Origin: Micromonospora sp. WMMD1128
Lineage (GTDB): Bacteria; Actinomycetota; Actinomycetes; Mycobacteriales; Micromonosporaceae
Assembly: GCF_027497235.1 (NCBI RefSeq)
Contig: NZ_CP114902.1
Coordinates: forward strand, 1,749,501-1,813,500
Reading direction: 5' to 3'
Length of the DNA stretch: 64,000 bases
A program made the translations under genes and the position numbers. Below, one piece after another: positions 34,377 through 44,146 of this stretch. The notes below the pieces were generated by a model. The model saw only the letters and a list, made by a program, of their open reading frames with translations. It ran no database searches and was not told where the DNA came from. Each line of letters starts with the position of its first letter. Position 1 is the stretch's first letter.

Positions 34377-34850
34377 GTGGACGCCGTGTTCTGGATCGTT
34401 CTGGGTGTGGTATTGGCCGTCGCCGAGATCTTCACGACGACGCTGTTCCTGATCATGTTCGGGGTCGGGGCGTTCGCCGCCGCGGGCGCCGCGGCGCTCG
34501 GCGCGCCGGTGGCGCTCCAAGCGGTGATCTTCGCGGTGGTGTCGGCGCTCTCCCTGGCGCTGGCCCGGCCGGTGATCCGCCGGAACACCCGGTCGGCGCT
34601 GGAGAGCGGGGAGCAGCCGTTCGGCGTCGAGGCGATCGAGGGGGCCACCGCGGTGGTCCTGGAGCCGGTGGACGCCGAGCACGGCATGGTCAAGATCGAT
34701 GGTGAGCTGTGGACGGCCCGGTCGTTCGACGCGACCCAGCGCTATGCGGCGGGCGAGCGGGTGCAGGTGATAAAGGTCCGGGGCGCGACCGCTCTGGTCT
34801 GGCAGGACGACATTTCCGCCCCGGGCGAGCTGCCCGAAGCGAGAGGGTGA
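34377..34850 (+). CDS. NfeD-family membrane protein
   Basis: About 157 residues: two or three membrane helices (5-70) and a C-terminal OB-fold (about 90-145: GATAVVLEPV ... VKIDGELWTARS). Proteins of this type pair with SPFH/flotillin-like partners in membrane microdomains, and the SPFH gene follows 5 bp downstream. Start GTG 34377 (MDAVFWIV) fits the family; GTG 34350 is in frame. Neither has a clear SD. The preceding bases contain CACGTG twice and a GTGTCAC repeat, a possible regulatory site. Confidence 0.85.
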   Translation: MDAVFWIVLGVVLAVAEIFTTTLFLIMFGVGAFAAAGAAALGAPVALQAVIFAVVSALSLALARPVIRRNTRSALESGEQPFGVEAIEGATAVVLEPVDAEHGMVKIDGELWTARSFDATQRYAAGERVQVIKVRGATALVWQDDISAPGELPEARG

Positions 34851-34855
34851 ACCAT

Positions 34856-35962
34856 ATGGAGTTTGCAGCGATCCTCCTGATCGCCGTGGCGGTGATCGTC
34901 GTGGTGACACTGGCCAAGGCGGTGCGGATCGTGCCGCAGCAGCGCCAGGACGTGGTGGAGCGGCTGGGTAAGTACAAGCGCACCTTGAACCCCGGGCTCA
35001 ACCTGCTGGTGCCGTTCGTCGACGCGGTGCGCACCAAGGTCGACCTGCGGGAGCAGGTGGTCAGCTTCCCGCCCCAGCCGGTGATCACCTCGGACAACCT
35101 GGTCGTCTCGATCGACACGGTGCTCTACTTCAAGGTGGTCGACTCGGTCCGGGCCACCTACGAGATCTCCAACTTCCTCCAGGCGATCGAGCAGCTCACC
35201 GTCACGACGCTGCGTAACGTGATCGGCTCGCTGGATCTGGAACGCGCGTTGACCAGCCGCGAGGAGATCAACAGGCACCTGTCCGGCGTGCTGGACGAGA
35301 CGACCGGACGGTGGGGCATCAAGGTGACCCGGGTCGAGATCAAGGCGATCGAGCCGCCGCCGAGCATCCGCGACTCGATGGAGAAGCAGATGCGCGCCGA
35401 GCGGGACCGCCGTGCCGCGATCCTCAACGCCGAGGGGCACAAGCAGTCGCAGATCCTCACCGCCGAAGGTGAGAAGCAGGCCGCGGTGCTGCGCGCCGAC
35501 GGTGACCGGCAGGCCCGGATCCTCCAGGCGGAGGGGCAGGCCAAGGCGGTCCGGACGGTCTTCGACGCGATCCACCAGGCCAACCCGAGCCAGAAGGTGC
35601 TTGCTTACCAATACCTCCAGGCGCTGCCGCAGATCGCCAACGGCACGGCCAACAAGGTCTGGATCGTGCCGGCCGAGCTGACCAAGGCCCTGGAGGGCAT
35701 GGGCGGCGCGCTGGGCGGGCTGGCCGGCATGGTCGGCGACGCCCCGACGTCGGAGGCGAGCAAGACCGCCACCGAGGTCGAGCGGGAGGCCGCCGAGGCG
35801 GCCCAGGCCGCGGCCGTCGCGGCGCAGGAGATCCACGACGAGGTACGGGTGGCCGAGGCGCAGGCCACCGGCGGCAACACGCCGCAGGGCCTGCCGGCGC
35901 CGGAGCCGGTGTCCCCGGAGACGCTGCTCAGCGACCCGGCGGACCAGCGCGAGCGGGGCTGA
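34856..35962 (+). CDS. SPFH/band-7 domain membrane protein (stomatin-like)
   Basis: A 368-residue protein with one N-terminal helix (3-20), a band-7 domain (about 24-200, starting RIVPQQRQDVVERLGKY), a long Ala/Glu/Gln coiled coil (about 185-240: EGHKQSQILTAEGEKQAAVL), and a disordered tail. It resembles QmcA/stomatin proteins that scaffold membrane domains and protease complexes. It follows the NfeD gene by 5 bp and starts with ATG after GAGAGGGTGA. The pair is the standard NfeD-SPFH operon. Confidence 0.92.
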   Translation: MEFAAILLIAVAVIVVVTLAKAVRIVPQQRQDVVERLGKYKRTLNPGLNLLVPFVDAVRTKVDLREQVVSFPPQPVITSDNLVVSIDTVLYFKVVDSVRATYEISNFLQAIEQLTVTTLRNVIGSLDLERALTSREEINRHLSGVLDETTGRWGIKVTRVEIKAIEPPPSIRDSMEKQMRAERDRRAAILNAEGHKQSQILTAEGEKQAAVLRADGDRQARILQAEGQAKAVRTVFDAIHQANPSQKVLAYQYLQALPQIANGTANKVWIVPAELTKALEGMGGALGGLAGMVGDAPTSEASKTATEVEREAAEAAQAAAVAAQEIHDEVRVAEAQATGGNTPQGLPAPEPVSPETLLSDPADQRERG

Positions 35963-36090
35963 CCAGCAAATCCGAGAATTGCTCATCCGGCGCCCCGGCG
36001 CCTGCCACCATCGGTCTGAAGGACGGTGGTGAGCAGGGCCGGGGCGCCGTCGCGTGGCCCGGGCCGCCCCTGAGGCGAGCGAGGTGACGC

Positions 36091-36909
36091 ATGAAGGAAC
36101 CGGCGAACCGGCTCTTCTCCGGGACCCCGGTCCCCGGCGCGCACGACCCGGGCGGACCGCTCGGCTCCCGGCGTACCGGCGGGGGTTTCGTGGTCCTGCC
36201 GTTCGTCTCCGAGCCGGGGCCGGGCGCGCCGGCCACGGACGCGACCTGGGCTTGGTCGGTCCGCCGGTTCGCCCGCGCGGCGGTGTGGCTGCTGCCGGCG
36301 TACGCGGTCCTCTACGGCGTGGTGGCGATGGCCAGCGACGGCGGGGTGGGCAACGACCCGTACCCGGCCGACGGCCAGCCGCTCTACCTGGTCGGCTGGG
36401 TGGCGTCGATCTGGCTCGGCCTGCTCGCGTTGCTCGCGCTCACCGGCCTGCTCGCGGCCACCCGCTGCCGGCGGGTGGCGCTGGCCGGGCTGCTCGCCAG
36501 CATCGGCGGGATGGTGCTGATGCTGCCGTTCGCCGGGCTGGCCGAGCAGACGCCGGTGTTCGGGCTGACCGCGCGCGGCATCGTGCTGTTCGGGGCGACC
36601 TGCTACAGCGTGGGCTGGTTCCTCACCGGGTGGTCGGTGGGCCGGTCGGGCATGTTCTCCTACGGCGACGGGATCATGCTGATGATCGCCGCGCCGCTGC
36701 TCGGCCTGGGCGGGGCGTTGATCGGGTCGTTGCAGACGTTCGGCGCGATCTTCGTGCTGGTCGCCGGCATCGGCATCGGCTACCGCAGCGGTCGCCTCGT
36801 GCCCGAGACCATCGCCCGGGACGCGGCGAGCGCCAGCGTCGCCACGCCCGCCGGGCCGTCCGGCGGTGCGACTCCCGGTGCCGGCGGCGGTCCGCTCGCC
36901 GCCGGCTGA
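36091..36909 (+). CDS. Multi-pass membrane protein of unknown function
   Basis: A 272-residue protein with a cytoplasmic Gly/Pro-rich N-terminus (1-60), about six membrane segments (about 65-225), and a disordered Ala/Gly C-terminus. No family is recognised. Start ATG 36091 follows GAGGTGACGC. It is convergent with the alpha-galactosidase; only 10 bp separate the stops. Confidence 0.65.
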   Translation: MKEPANRLFSGTPVPGAHDPGGPLGSRRTGGGFVVLPFVSEPGPGAPATDATWAWSVRRFARAAVWLLPAYAVLYGVVAMASDGGVGNDPYPADGQPLYLVGWVASIWLGLLALLALTGLLAATRCRRVALAGLLASIGGMVLMLPFAGLAEQTPVFGLTARGIVLFGATCYSVGWFLTGWSVGRSGMFSYGDGIMLMIAAPLLGLGGALIGSLQTFGAIFVLVAGIGIGYRSGRLVPETIARDAASASVATPAGPSGGATPGAGGGPLAAG

Positions 36910-36919
36910 CCGGAGGTCC

Positions 36920-38608
36920 CTACCGCCAGTTCCATCTCTGGTTGTCGGCCGTTCCGCACGTCCAGAGCAGGATCTTCGTGCCGTTCGCGGTGGCCGCCCC
37001 GGACGCGTCGACGCACAGGCCGGACTGCGCGCCCCGGATCGTCCCGTCGGAGTTGACGTTCCACTGCTGGTTGGCCTGACCGTTGCAGTCCCAGATGACC
37101 ACTCTGGTGCCGTTCGTGGTGCCGGCGTTGTACGCGTCGAGGCACTTGTTGCCGTAGATCATGAGCTGCCGGCCGGCGGTGTACGTCCAGGTCTGGTTGC
37201 TCGCGCCGGTGCAGTCCCACAGTTGGGCCTGGGTGCCGTTGGTGGTGGCGAAGTTGTTGATGTCCAGGCACCGGCCGGACTGCCGGCCGACGAGCGAACC
37301 CGTGCGGGCGCCGCCGCCGGGGTTCTCGGTGCCGGTGACGACGAGCAGGACGGCCTCGCGGGCGGGGACGCTCGCGGTGTAGCTGGTCGTGCGGGCGCCC
37401 AGGTCGGTGGCGCTCCACACGTTGCGCACGGTCGCGCTGGCGCCCAGCCCGAGGTCGGCGAAGCGGGTCGTGATGTTCGCCGTCGAGCCGGTGCGGTTGA
37501 GCAGCATCACCGCCCGCCGGCCGCCGGTGGCGAGCACCTTGCTGTAGACCTGGAGCCCGGCGGCGTCCTCGGCGACCTTGACGCCCTGGCGGCCCAGCGG
37601 GTCCTGGTCGATGGCGACGACCTCCGGGTTGCCGAGGATGGCCCGGGTCTCCGCGGACATGGTGGTGAGGTTGTTGCCGGCGAGCAGTGGGGCGCCGGAG
37701 ATCGCCCACAGGCTCAGATGGGTGCGGTTCTGGGCCGCGCTGAACCCGGGCATGCCGGCGACGAGCATGTCCGGGTCGTTGTAGTGGCCGACGCTCTGCG
37801 CGGCGGGGTGCTGCGCGGAGTCGAAGTTCGCCAGCACGCGGTCCATGGACGGCTGTTGGCCGTAGTAGATGATGTCGCCGCTGGTGCGCCACATGGTGGA
37901 CATGCCGGGTGCCCAGTCCCACGGGCTCTGCACGCCCCAGTTGCAGACCGACAGCACCATCGGCCGGCCGGTCTGCGCGGTGGCGCGGGCGATCGAGTCG
38001 CTGATGGCCTGGTAGGCGGTGCGGGGGTTGAGCCCCTCGGCGGAGCCGCCGCACCAGTCGACCTTGACGAAGTCGAAGCCCCACCGGGAGAACGCCAGGA
38101 AGTCCTGGTCGTAGTGGCCCTCGCTGCCCGAGCCGGGCGCCGCCGGCCGGCCGGTCGGGTAGTAGTAGCCGCAGCCGTCGCGGCCGGCGTCGGTGTAGAT
38201 GCCCGCCTTCAGGCCCTTGCTGTGGATGTAGTCCGCGATGGCGCTCATCCCGCCGGGCCACTCGGCGGTGTCCACGGTGATGTTGCCGGCGGCGTCCCGG
38301 GTGCCCTGCCACCAGCCCTCGTCGATGTTGACGTACTCGTAGCCGGCGGCGGCCAGGCCGCTGGACACGAGGCTGTCGACCTGCGCCTTGATCACGTTGT
38401 AGTTGATCTTCGCGGCGAACGTGTTCCACGACGCCCACCCCATCGGTGGCCGGCTCACCACCGGCTCGGGTGTCACGGCTGCCGCCTCGGTCGCCGCCTC
38501 GGTCGCGGTCGCCTCCGCCGTGGCCGCCCCGGCCGGCGTCGGCGCCACCGCCGTCGCGGCCAGGGCGAGGGCCACGGCCGCCACGACCCGCTCGATCGGA
38601 CCTCTCAT
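36920..38608 (-). CDS. Secreted GH27 alpha-galactosidase with C-terminal ricin-type CBM13
   Basis: Releases alpha-linked galactose from galacto-oligosaccharides or galactomannan outside the cell. The 562-residue product starts at ATG 38608 after GGAAGGAAC. Residues 1-30 are a signal peptide; an Ala/Thr/Glu linker follows. The GH27 barrel begins at PPMGWASWNTFA; the nucleophile is D184 in FVKVDWCGG and the acid/base lies in YNDPDMLV. A beta-sandwich domain follows, then a CBM13 (about 435-562) with the repeated QxW patterns NQTWTY, NQQWNV and NQRWNW. A LacI/CcpA-type operator (38654-38667) lies 46 bp upstream. Confidence 0.94.
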   Translation of the reverse strand: MRGPIERVVAAVALALAATAVAPTPAGAATAEATATEAATEAAAVTPEPVVSRPPMGWASWNTFAAKINYNVIKAQVDSLVSSGLAAAGYEYVNIDEGWWQGTRDAAGNITVDTAEWPGGMSAIADYIHSKGLKAGIYTDAGRDGCGYYYPTGRPAAPGSGSEGHYDQDFLAFSRWGFDFVKVDWCGGSAEGLNPRTAYQAISDSIARATAQTGRPMVLSVCNWGVQSPWDWAPGMSTMWRTSGDIIYYGQQPSMDRVLANFDSAQHPAAQSVGHYNDPDMLVAGMPGFSAAQNRTHLSLWAISGAPLLAGNNLTTMSAETRAILGNPEVVAIDQDPLGRQGVKVAEDAAGLQVYSKVLATGGRRAVMLLNRTGSTANITTRFADLGLGASATVRNVWSATDLGARTTSYTASVPAREAVLLVVTGTENPGGGARTGSLVGRQSGRCLDINNFATTNGTQAQLWDCTGASNQTWTYTAGRQLMIYGNKCLDAYNAGTTNGTRVVIWDCNGQANQQWNVNSDGTIRGAQSGLCVDASGAATANGTKILLWTCGTADNQRWNWR

Positions 38609-38653
38609 CGGACGTTCCTTCCGGTTCGGGGTGGGTTGGGGGAGCGTGGTTAT

Positions 38654-38667
38654 TGTTAGCGTTAACA
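38654..38667. promoter_or_regulatory. LacI-family/cre-like operator upstream of the alpha-galactosidase
   Basis: TGTTAGCGTTAACA is a near-perfect palindrome with the central CG typical of LacI-family operators (TGNNANCGNTNNCA). It lies 46 bp before the start codon in a rare AT-rich patch. Control by a sugar-responsive LacI protein encoded elsewhere is likely. Confidence 0.65.
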
Positions 38668-38827
38668 TAGTTGTGTGTCAATCATGTTGCGTCCGTCACG
38701 CGCGCGAACGGACAGGCGGGACACGCGGGGTGATCGGGCGCCAGGCAGCCGCGGTTACCGGTGAATTTGCTGACAACCCGACGCCGAGGGTGGTCGGAAC
38801 GCCGCTTTCGCGGCAATCCTGGAGTCC

Positions 38828-41029
38828 ATGCCGTCTTCCCGGTCGCCGCTCGCGCGGCTCCTCACCGTGCTGCTCGCGGGCCTGCTCGCCGGGCTCGTCC
38901 TCGCGCTCGCCGCGCTCCCGACCGGCCTGCTCGGCGGATTCGTCGTCAAGGCGGGCCTCGGCGCGTACGCGGAGCTGCCCGACGCGCTGCGGACCCCGGT
39001 GCAGCCGCAGCGCTCCTACCTCTACGCCAACGACGGCAAGACGCTGCTCACCACGTTCTACGACGTCAATCGCACCGACGTGCCGCTGGCCGAGATCGCC
39101 CCGGTGATGCGCCACGCGATCGTCTCGGCCGAGGACCGGCGGTTCTACTCCCACGGCGGCGCCGACCTGCGCGGCATCGCCCGCGCCCTGGTGGCCAACG
39201 TGAAGGGCGGCGGCACCGAGCAGGGCGGCTCCACGCTGACCATGCAGTACGTCCGCAACGTGCTCAAGACCGACCCGAACCGGACCGCCGAGGAACGGCA
39301 GGCCGCCACCGAGCAGACCGTCGGTCGCAAGCTCCAGGAGATCCGGTACGCGAACGCGCTGGAGCAGTCGCTGTCCAAGGACGAGATCCTCAACCGCTAC
39401 CTCAATATCGCGTACTTCGGGTCCGGCGCGTACGGGGTCGCCGCCGCCAGCCAGCGCTACTTCGGCACGGCCCCTGCCGACCTGACCCTGGGCGAGGCGG
39501 CGCTGCTCGCCGGCCTGGTCCAGTCGCCCGACGAGTACAGCCCGATCGACGGCGACAAGAACAAGGCGCTCGCCCGCCGGGCGTACGTGCTCGACTCGAT
39601 GGCCGAGACCGGCGCGATCACCGCGCGGCAGGCCGCGGCGGCCAAGGCCGAACCGCTCACGTTGCACCCGACCGCCCAGCCCAACGGCTGCACCGCGACC
39701 GCGCAGGGCCACGACGACTGGGGCTTCTTCTGCGACTACCTGCGCCAGTGGTGGCTCACCCAGCCGGCCTTCGGCGACACCCCGCAGGAACGCGAGCAGG
39801 CGCTGCGCCGCGGCGGCTACCGGGTGGTCACCACGCTCGACCCGAAGATCCAGCAGACCGCGCAGGCGCAGGCCACCAAGGTCTACGGGTACGACGACAA
39901 GCGCGCGCTGCCGATCGCGGCGGTCGAGCCCGGCACCGGCCGGGTGCTCGCCATGGCGGTCAACCGGCACTACAGCCTGGCCGACAACCCCGGCGGGCAG
40001 GGCAACCACCCGAACACGGTCAACCCGTTGATCTCCGGCGGCGCCAGCGTCGACGGCTACCAGGCCGGCTCCACGTTCAAGCTGTTCACCATGCTGGCCG
40101 CGCTGGAGGCGGGCAAGCCCCTCGCCACCGGCTTCGACGCGCCGGCCAAGCTGCCCACCCGCTACGCCTCCGACGACGAGGGCAACTGCGACGGCACGTG
40201 GTGCCCGGGCAACGCCAACCCCGAGTGGATGGACGGCTACCGGATGATGTGGGACGGCTTCGGCCGCTCCGTCAACACGTACTTCGTGTGGCTGGCCGAG
40301 CAGGTCGGCGAGGACAAGGTGGTGGAGATGGCGCAGCGCCTCGGCATCACGTTCCGGGCCGACTCGGACGCCGCGTTCGCCCGCGACAACGCCGCCAACT
40401 GGGGGGCGTTCACCCTCGGCGTGGCCGCCACCACCCCGCTCGACCTGGCGAACGCGTACGCGACGGTGGCCGCCGAGGGCACATACTGCTCGCCGTTGCC
40501 GGTGGTCTCGGTCACCGCGTCCGACGGCACGAAGGTCGACGTCGGGCAGCCGGACTGCAAGCGGGTGCTGGAGCCGGACGTGGCCCGGGCGGCCACCGAC
40601 GCGGCCCGCTGCCCGGTGGGCCAGCAGTCGGCGTACGGGCAGTGCAACGGCGGCACCGCCACCGGCGTCGACGGGATCGTCGGTCGGCCGGTGGCCGGCA
40701 AGACGGGTAGCTCGGAGCGGAACGCCACCGAGACGTTCGTCGGGTTCACCCCGCAGGTCGCCGTCGCCGGCATCGCGGCCAACCCGGACGACGCGACCGA
40801 CCTGGTCGGCTCCGCGGTGCAGACCAAGGTGATCGACGCGGTGGCCCGGGTGATCAAGACGGCGGTGGCCGGCAAGCCGGTGCGGGACTTCACCGCGCCG
40901 AGCCGGGAGTTGGCCGGCAACCCGCAGCGCCCGCAGCCGCGCCCGCAACCCCAGCAGCCCACCCCACCCCGCGACGACAACCGCAACCTCCCGTCCGACC
41001 TCCTCCGCTGGCTCCAGGGCCGGGGTTGA
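38828..41029 (+). CDS. Class A penicillin-binding protein (bifunctional transglycosylase/transpeptidase)
   Basis: Polymerises and cross-links peptidoglycan at the outer face of the membrane. The 733-residue product has an N-terminal helix (about 12-38), a GT51 domain with catalytic E102 in AEDRRFYSHGG and the motif GGSTLTMQYVRN, and a transpeptidase domain with S415-T-F-K418, SVN in GRSVNTYF and K625-TGSS. The tail is Pro/Gln/Arg-rich. All catalytic motifs are intact. It stands alone, ending inside a dispersed hairpin element (41029-41076). Confidence 0.94.
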   Translation: MPSSRSPLARLLTVLLAGLLAGLVLALAALPTGLLGGFVVKAGLGAYAELPDALRTPVQPQRSYLYANDGKTLLTTFYDVNRTDVPLAEIAPVMRHAIVSAEDRRFYSHGGADLRGIARALVANVKGGGTEQGGSTLTMQYVRNVLKTDPNRTAEERQAATEQTVGRKLQEIRYANALEQSLSKDEILNRYLNIAYFGSGAYGVAAASQRYFGTAPADLTLGEAALLAGLVQSPDEYSPIDGDKNKALARRAYVLDSMAETGAITARQAAAAKAEPLTLHPTAQPNGCTATAQGHDDWGFFCDYLRQWWLTQPAFGDTPQEREQALRRGGYRVVTTLDPKIQQTAQAQATKVYGYDDKRALPIAAVEPGTGRVLAMAVNRHYSLADNPGGQGNHPNTVNPLISGGASVDGYQAGSTFKLFTMLAALEAGKPLATGFDAPAKLPTRYASDDEGNCDGTWCPGNANPEWMDGYRMMWDGFGRSVNTYFVWLAEQVGEDKVVEMAQRLGITFRADSDAAFARDNAANWGAFTLGVAATTPLDLANAYATVAAEGTYCSPLPVVSVTASDGTKVDVGQPDCKRVLEPDVARAATDAARCPVGQQSAYGQCNGGTATGVDGIVGRPVAGKTGSSERNATETFVGFTPQVAVAGIAANPDDATDLVGSAVQTKVIDAVARVIKTAVAGKPVRDFTAPSRELAGNPQRPQPRPQPQQPTPPRDDNRNLPSDLLRWLQGRG

Positions 41030-41076
41030 GGAGGGGCCCCCGCTTAACGCTTTCGGTATAGGCGGGGGCCCCTCCT
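41029..41076. terminator. Dispersed GGGGCCCC hairpin element, copy 4
   Basis: A perfect 15-bp stem (AGGAGGGGCCCCCGC, arms 41029-41043 and 41062-41076) closes the 18-nt loop TTAACGCTTTCGGTATAG. The first base is the last base of the PBP stop codon. Confidence 0.85.
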
Positions 41077-41187
41077 AACACTTCTCCCGGATACTCGCGG
41101 CAGGGTGTCGGATTCGGGGAGGGTGGCTCCGACCCGCAGGGGAGGGCGCCCGAACCGCGGGCGCACCGGTGAGCGGAGGAGCGCAGC

Positions 41188-41748
41188 ATGGGCAAGACCA
41201 TCTACTGGGTGCACCAGTCGGTCGACGGCTTCATCGAGGGGCCGAACGGTGAGTTCGACTGGCCGGCGATGGGGGACGAGCTGTCCGCGTACTCCATCGG
41301 GTTGTCCGAGCGGGCCGACGCCTTCGTCTACGGGCGGCGGGTGTGGGAGATGATGTCGTCCTACTGGCCGCAGGTCGAGTCGATCTCCGACCACCCGCAC
41401 GACCTGGCGTTCGCGCCGATCTGGCGGCGTACCCCGAAGGTGGTCGTCTCCCGCACGCTCGCCGAGGCCGACCACGGCGCCCGGGTGGTCGGCGGCGGCG
41501 ACCTCGCGGCGGAGTGGGCCGAGGTGCGTGCGCGGTTCGGCGGGGATCTGCTGGTCACCGGCGGGACCGGCGCGGCGACGGCGCTGGCCGCGCTCGGGCT
41601 TGTCGACGAATACCAGGTGATCGTGCACCCGGTGCTGCTCGGCGGCGGGCGGCAGGTGCTGCCCGACCTGGCCCGCCAGGAGCTCAGGCTGGTCGAGACG
41701 CGCCCGTTCGACGGCCGCGCGGTGCTGCTGCGCTACCAGCGGGCCTGA
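41188..41748 (+). CDS. Dihydrofolate reductase-fold family protein
   Basis: A 186-residue protein of the RibD/DHFR-like family (YyaP/YwjB type). It starts MGKTIYWVHQSVDGFIEG, with FVYGRRVWEMM and the nucleotide-binding segment GDLLVTGGTGAATALAALGLVDEYQVIVHPVLLGGGRQV (key part GGTGAATAL). NADPH-dependent reductase activity is presumed; the substrate is unknown and true folate reduction is unlikely. Start ATG follows GGAGGAGCGC. Confidence 0.82.
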   Translation: MGKTIYWVHQSVDGFIEGPNGEFDWPAMGDELSAYSIGLSERADAFVYGRRVWEMMSSYWPQVESISDHPHDLAFAPIWRRTPKVVVSRTLAEADHGARVVGGGDLAAEWAEVRARFGGDLLVTGGTGAATALAALGLVDEYQVIVHPVLLGGGRQVLPDLARQELRLVETRPFDGRAVLLRYQRA

Positions 41749-41803
41749 CCGGCCGGCGGCGGGTGCGGCAGGTCAGCGGCCGGGGGTACGGCAGAATCGT
41801 GCG

Positions 41804-42610
41804 GTGCCCGTCCACGAGATCACCGACCCCGACGACGACCGGATCGCCGACTACCGCGCGTTGACCGACGTGGAGCTGCGGACCCGCTGGGAGCCCCCGC
41901 ACGGGCTGTTCATCGCCGAGGGGGAGTTGGTGCTGCGGCGGGCGCTGCGGGCCGGCTACCCGGCCCGGTCGTACCTGGTCGACGCGAAGCGCGCGGACCA
42001 GCTCGCCGACCTCGACACCGCAGACGCCCCGGTGTACGCGGCCACGCCGGACGTGCTCCAGCGAGCCACCGGCTTCCACGTGCACCGGGGCGTACTCGCG
42101 TCGTTCCACCGCAAGCCGGTGCCGTCGGCGGCGGAGGTGCTGGCCGCCGCCGGGCGGGTGGTGATCCTGGAGGACGTGAACAACCACACCAACCTGGGCG
42201 CGATCTTCCGGGCCGTGGCGGCGCTCGGGGTGGACGCCGTGCTGCTGTCGCCGACCTGCGCCGACCCGCTCTACCGGCGCAGCGTCCGGGTCAGCATGGG
42301 CGAGGTGTTCGCGGTGCCGTACGCGAAGCTGGAGAGCTGGCCGGCGGGCCTGGAGCAGGTGCGGGCGGCGGGGTTCACCGTGCTCGCGATGACGCCGGCG
42401 CCGGACGCCGTACCGATCCAGCGGCTCACCGGCGACCAGCGGGCCCGGGCGGCGTTGCTGTTGGGCGCGGAGGGCGCCGGGTTGACCGGGGCGGCGATGG
42501 CGGCCAGCGACGTGCGGGTGGTGATCCCGATGCGCCGGGGTGTGGACTCGTTGAACGTGGCGGCGGCCACGGCGGTGGCCTGCTGGGAACTGGGTCGAGA
42601 CGATCCGCTT

Positions 42611-42616
<6 letters not shown>
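41804..42616 (+). CDS. TrmH/SpoU-family RNA 2'-O-methyltransferase
   Basis: Transfers a methyl group from SAM to ribose 2'-OH of tRNA or rRNA. The 270-residue product has an N-terminal substrate-binding domain and a C-terminal SPOUT knot with motif 1 EDVNNHTNLGAIFRAVAALG (Asn and Arg conserved), motif 2 LLLGAEGAGL, and motif 3 VVIPMRRGVDSLNVAAATAVACWE (key part VDSLNVAAA). The start is GTG 41804. Target site unknown; relatives include thiostrepton-type resistance enzymes. The next gene, argG, is 28 bp downstream. Confidence 0.88.
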
Positions 42617-44096
<1,480 letters not shown>

Positions 44097-44146
44097 ACCG
44101 GGGCAGCCCGTCCGGCGCCGTTGTGACGCAGGGTAGCGTGTCGCCC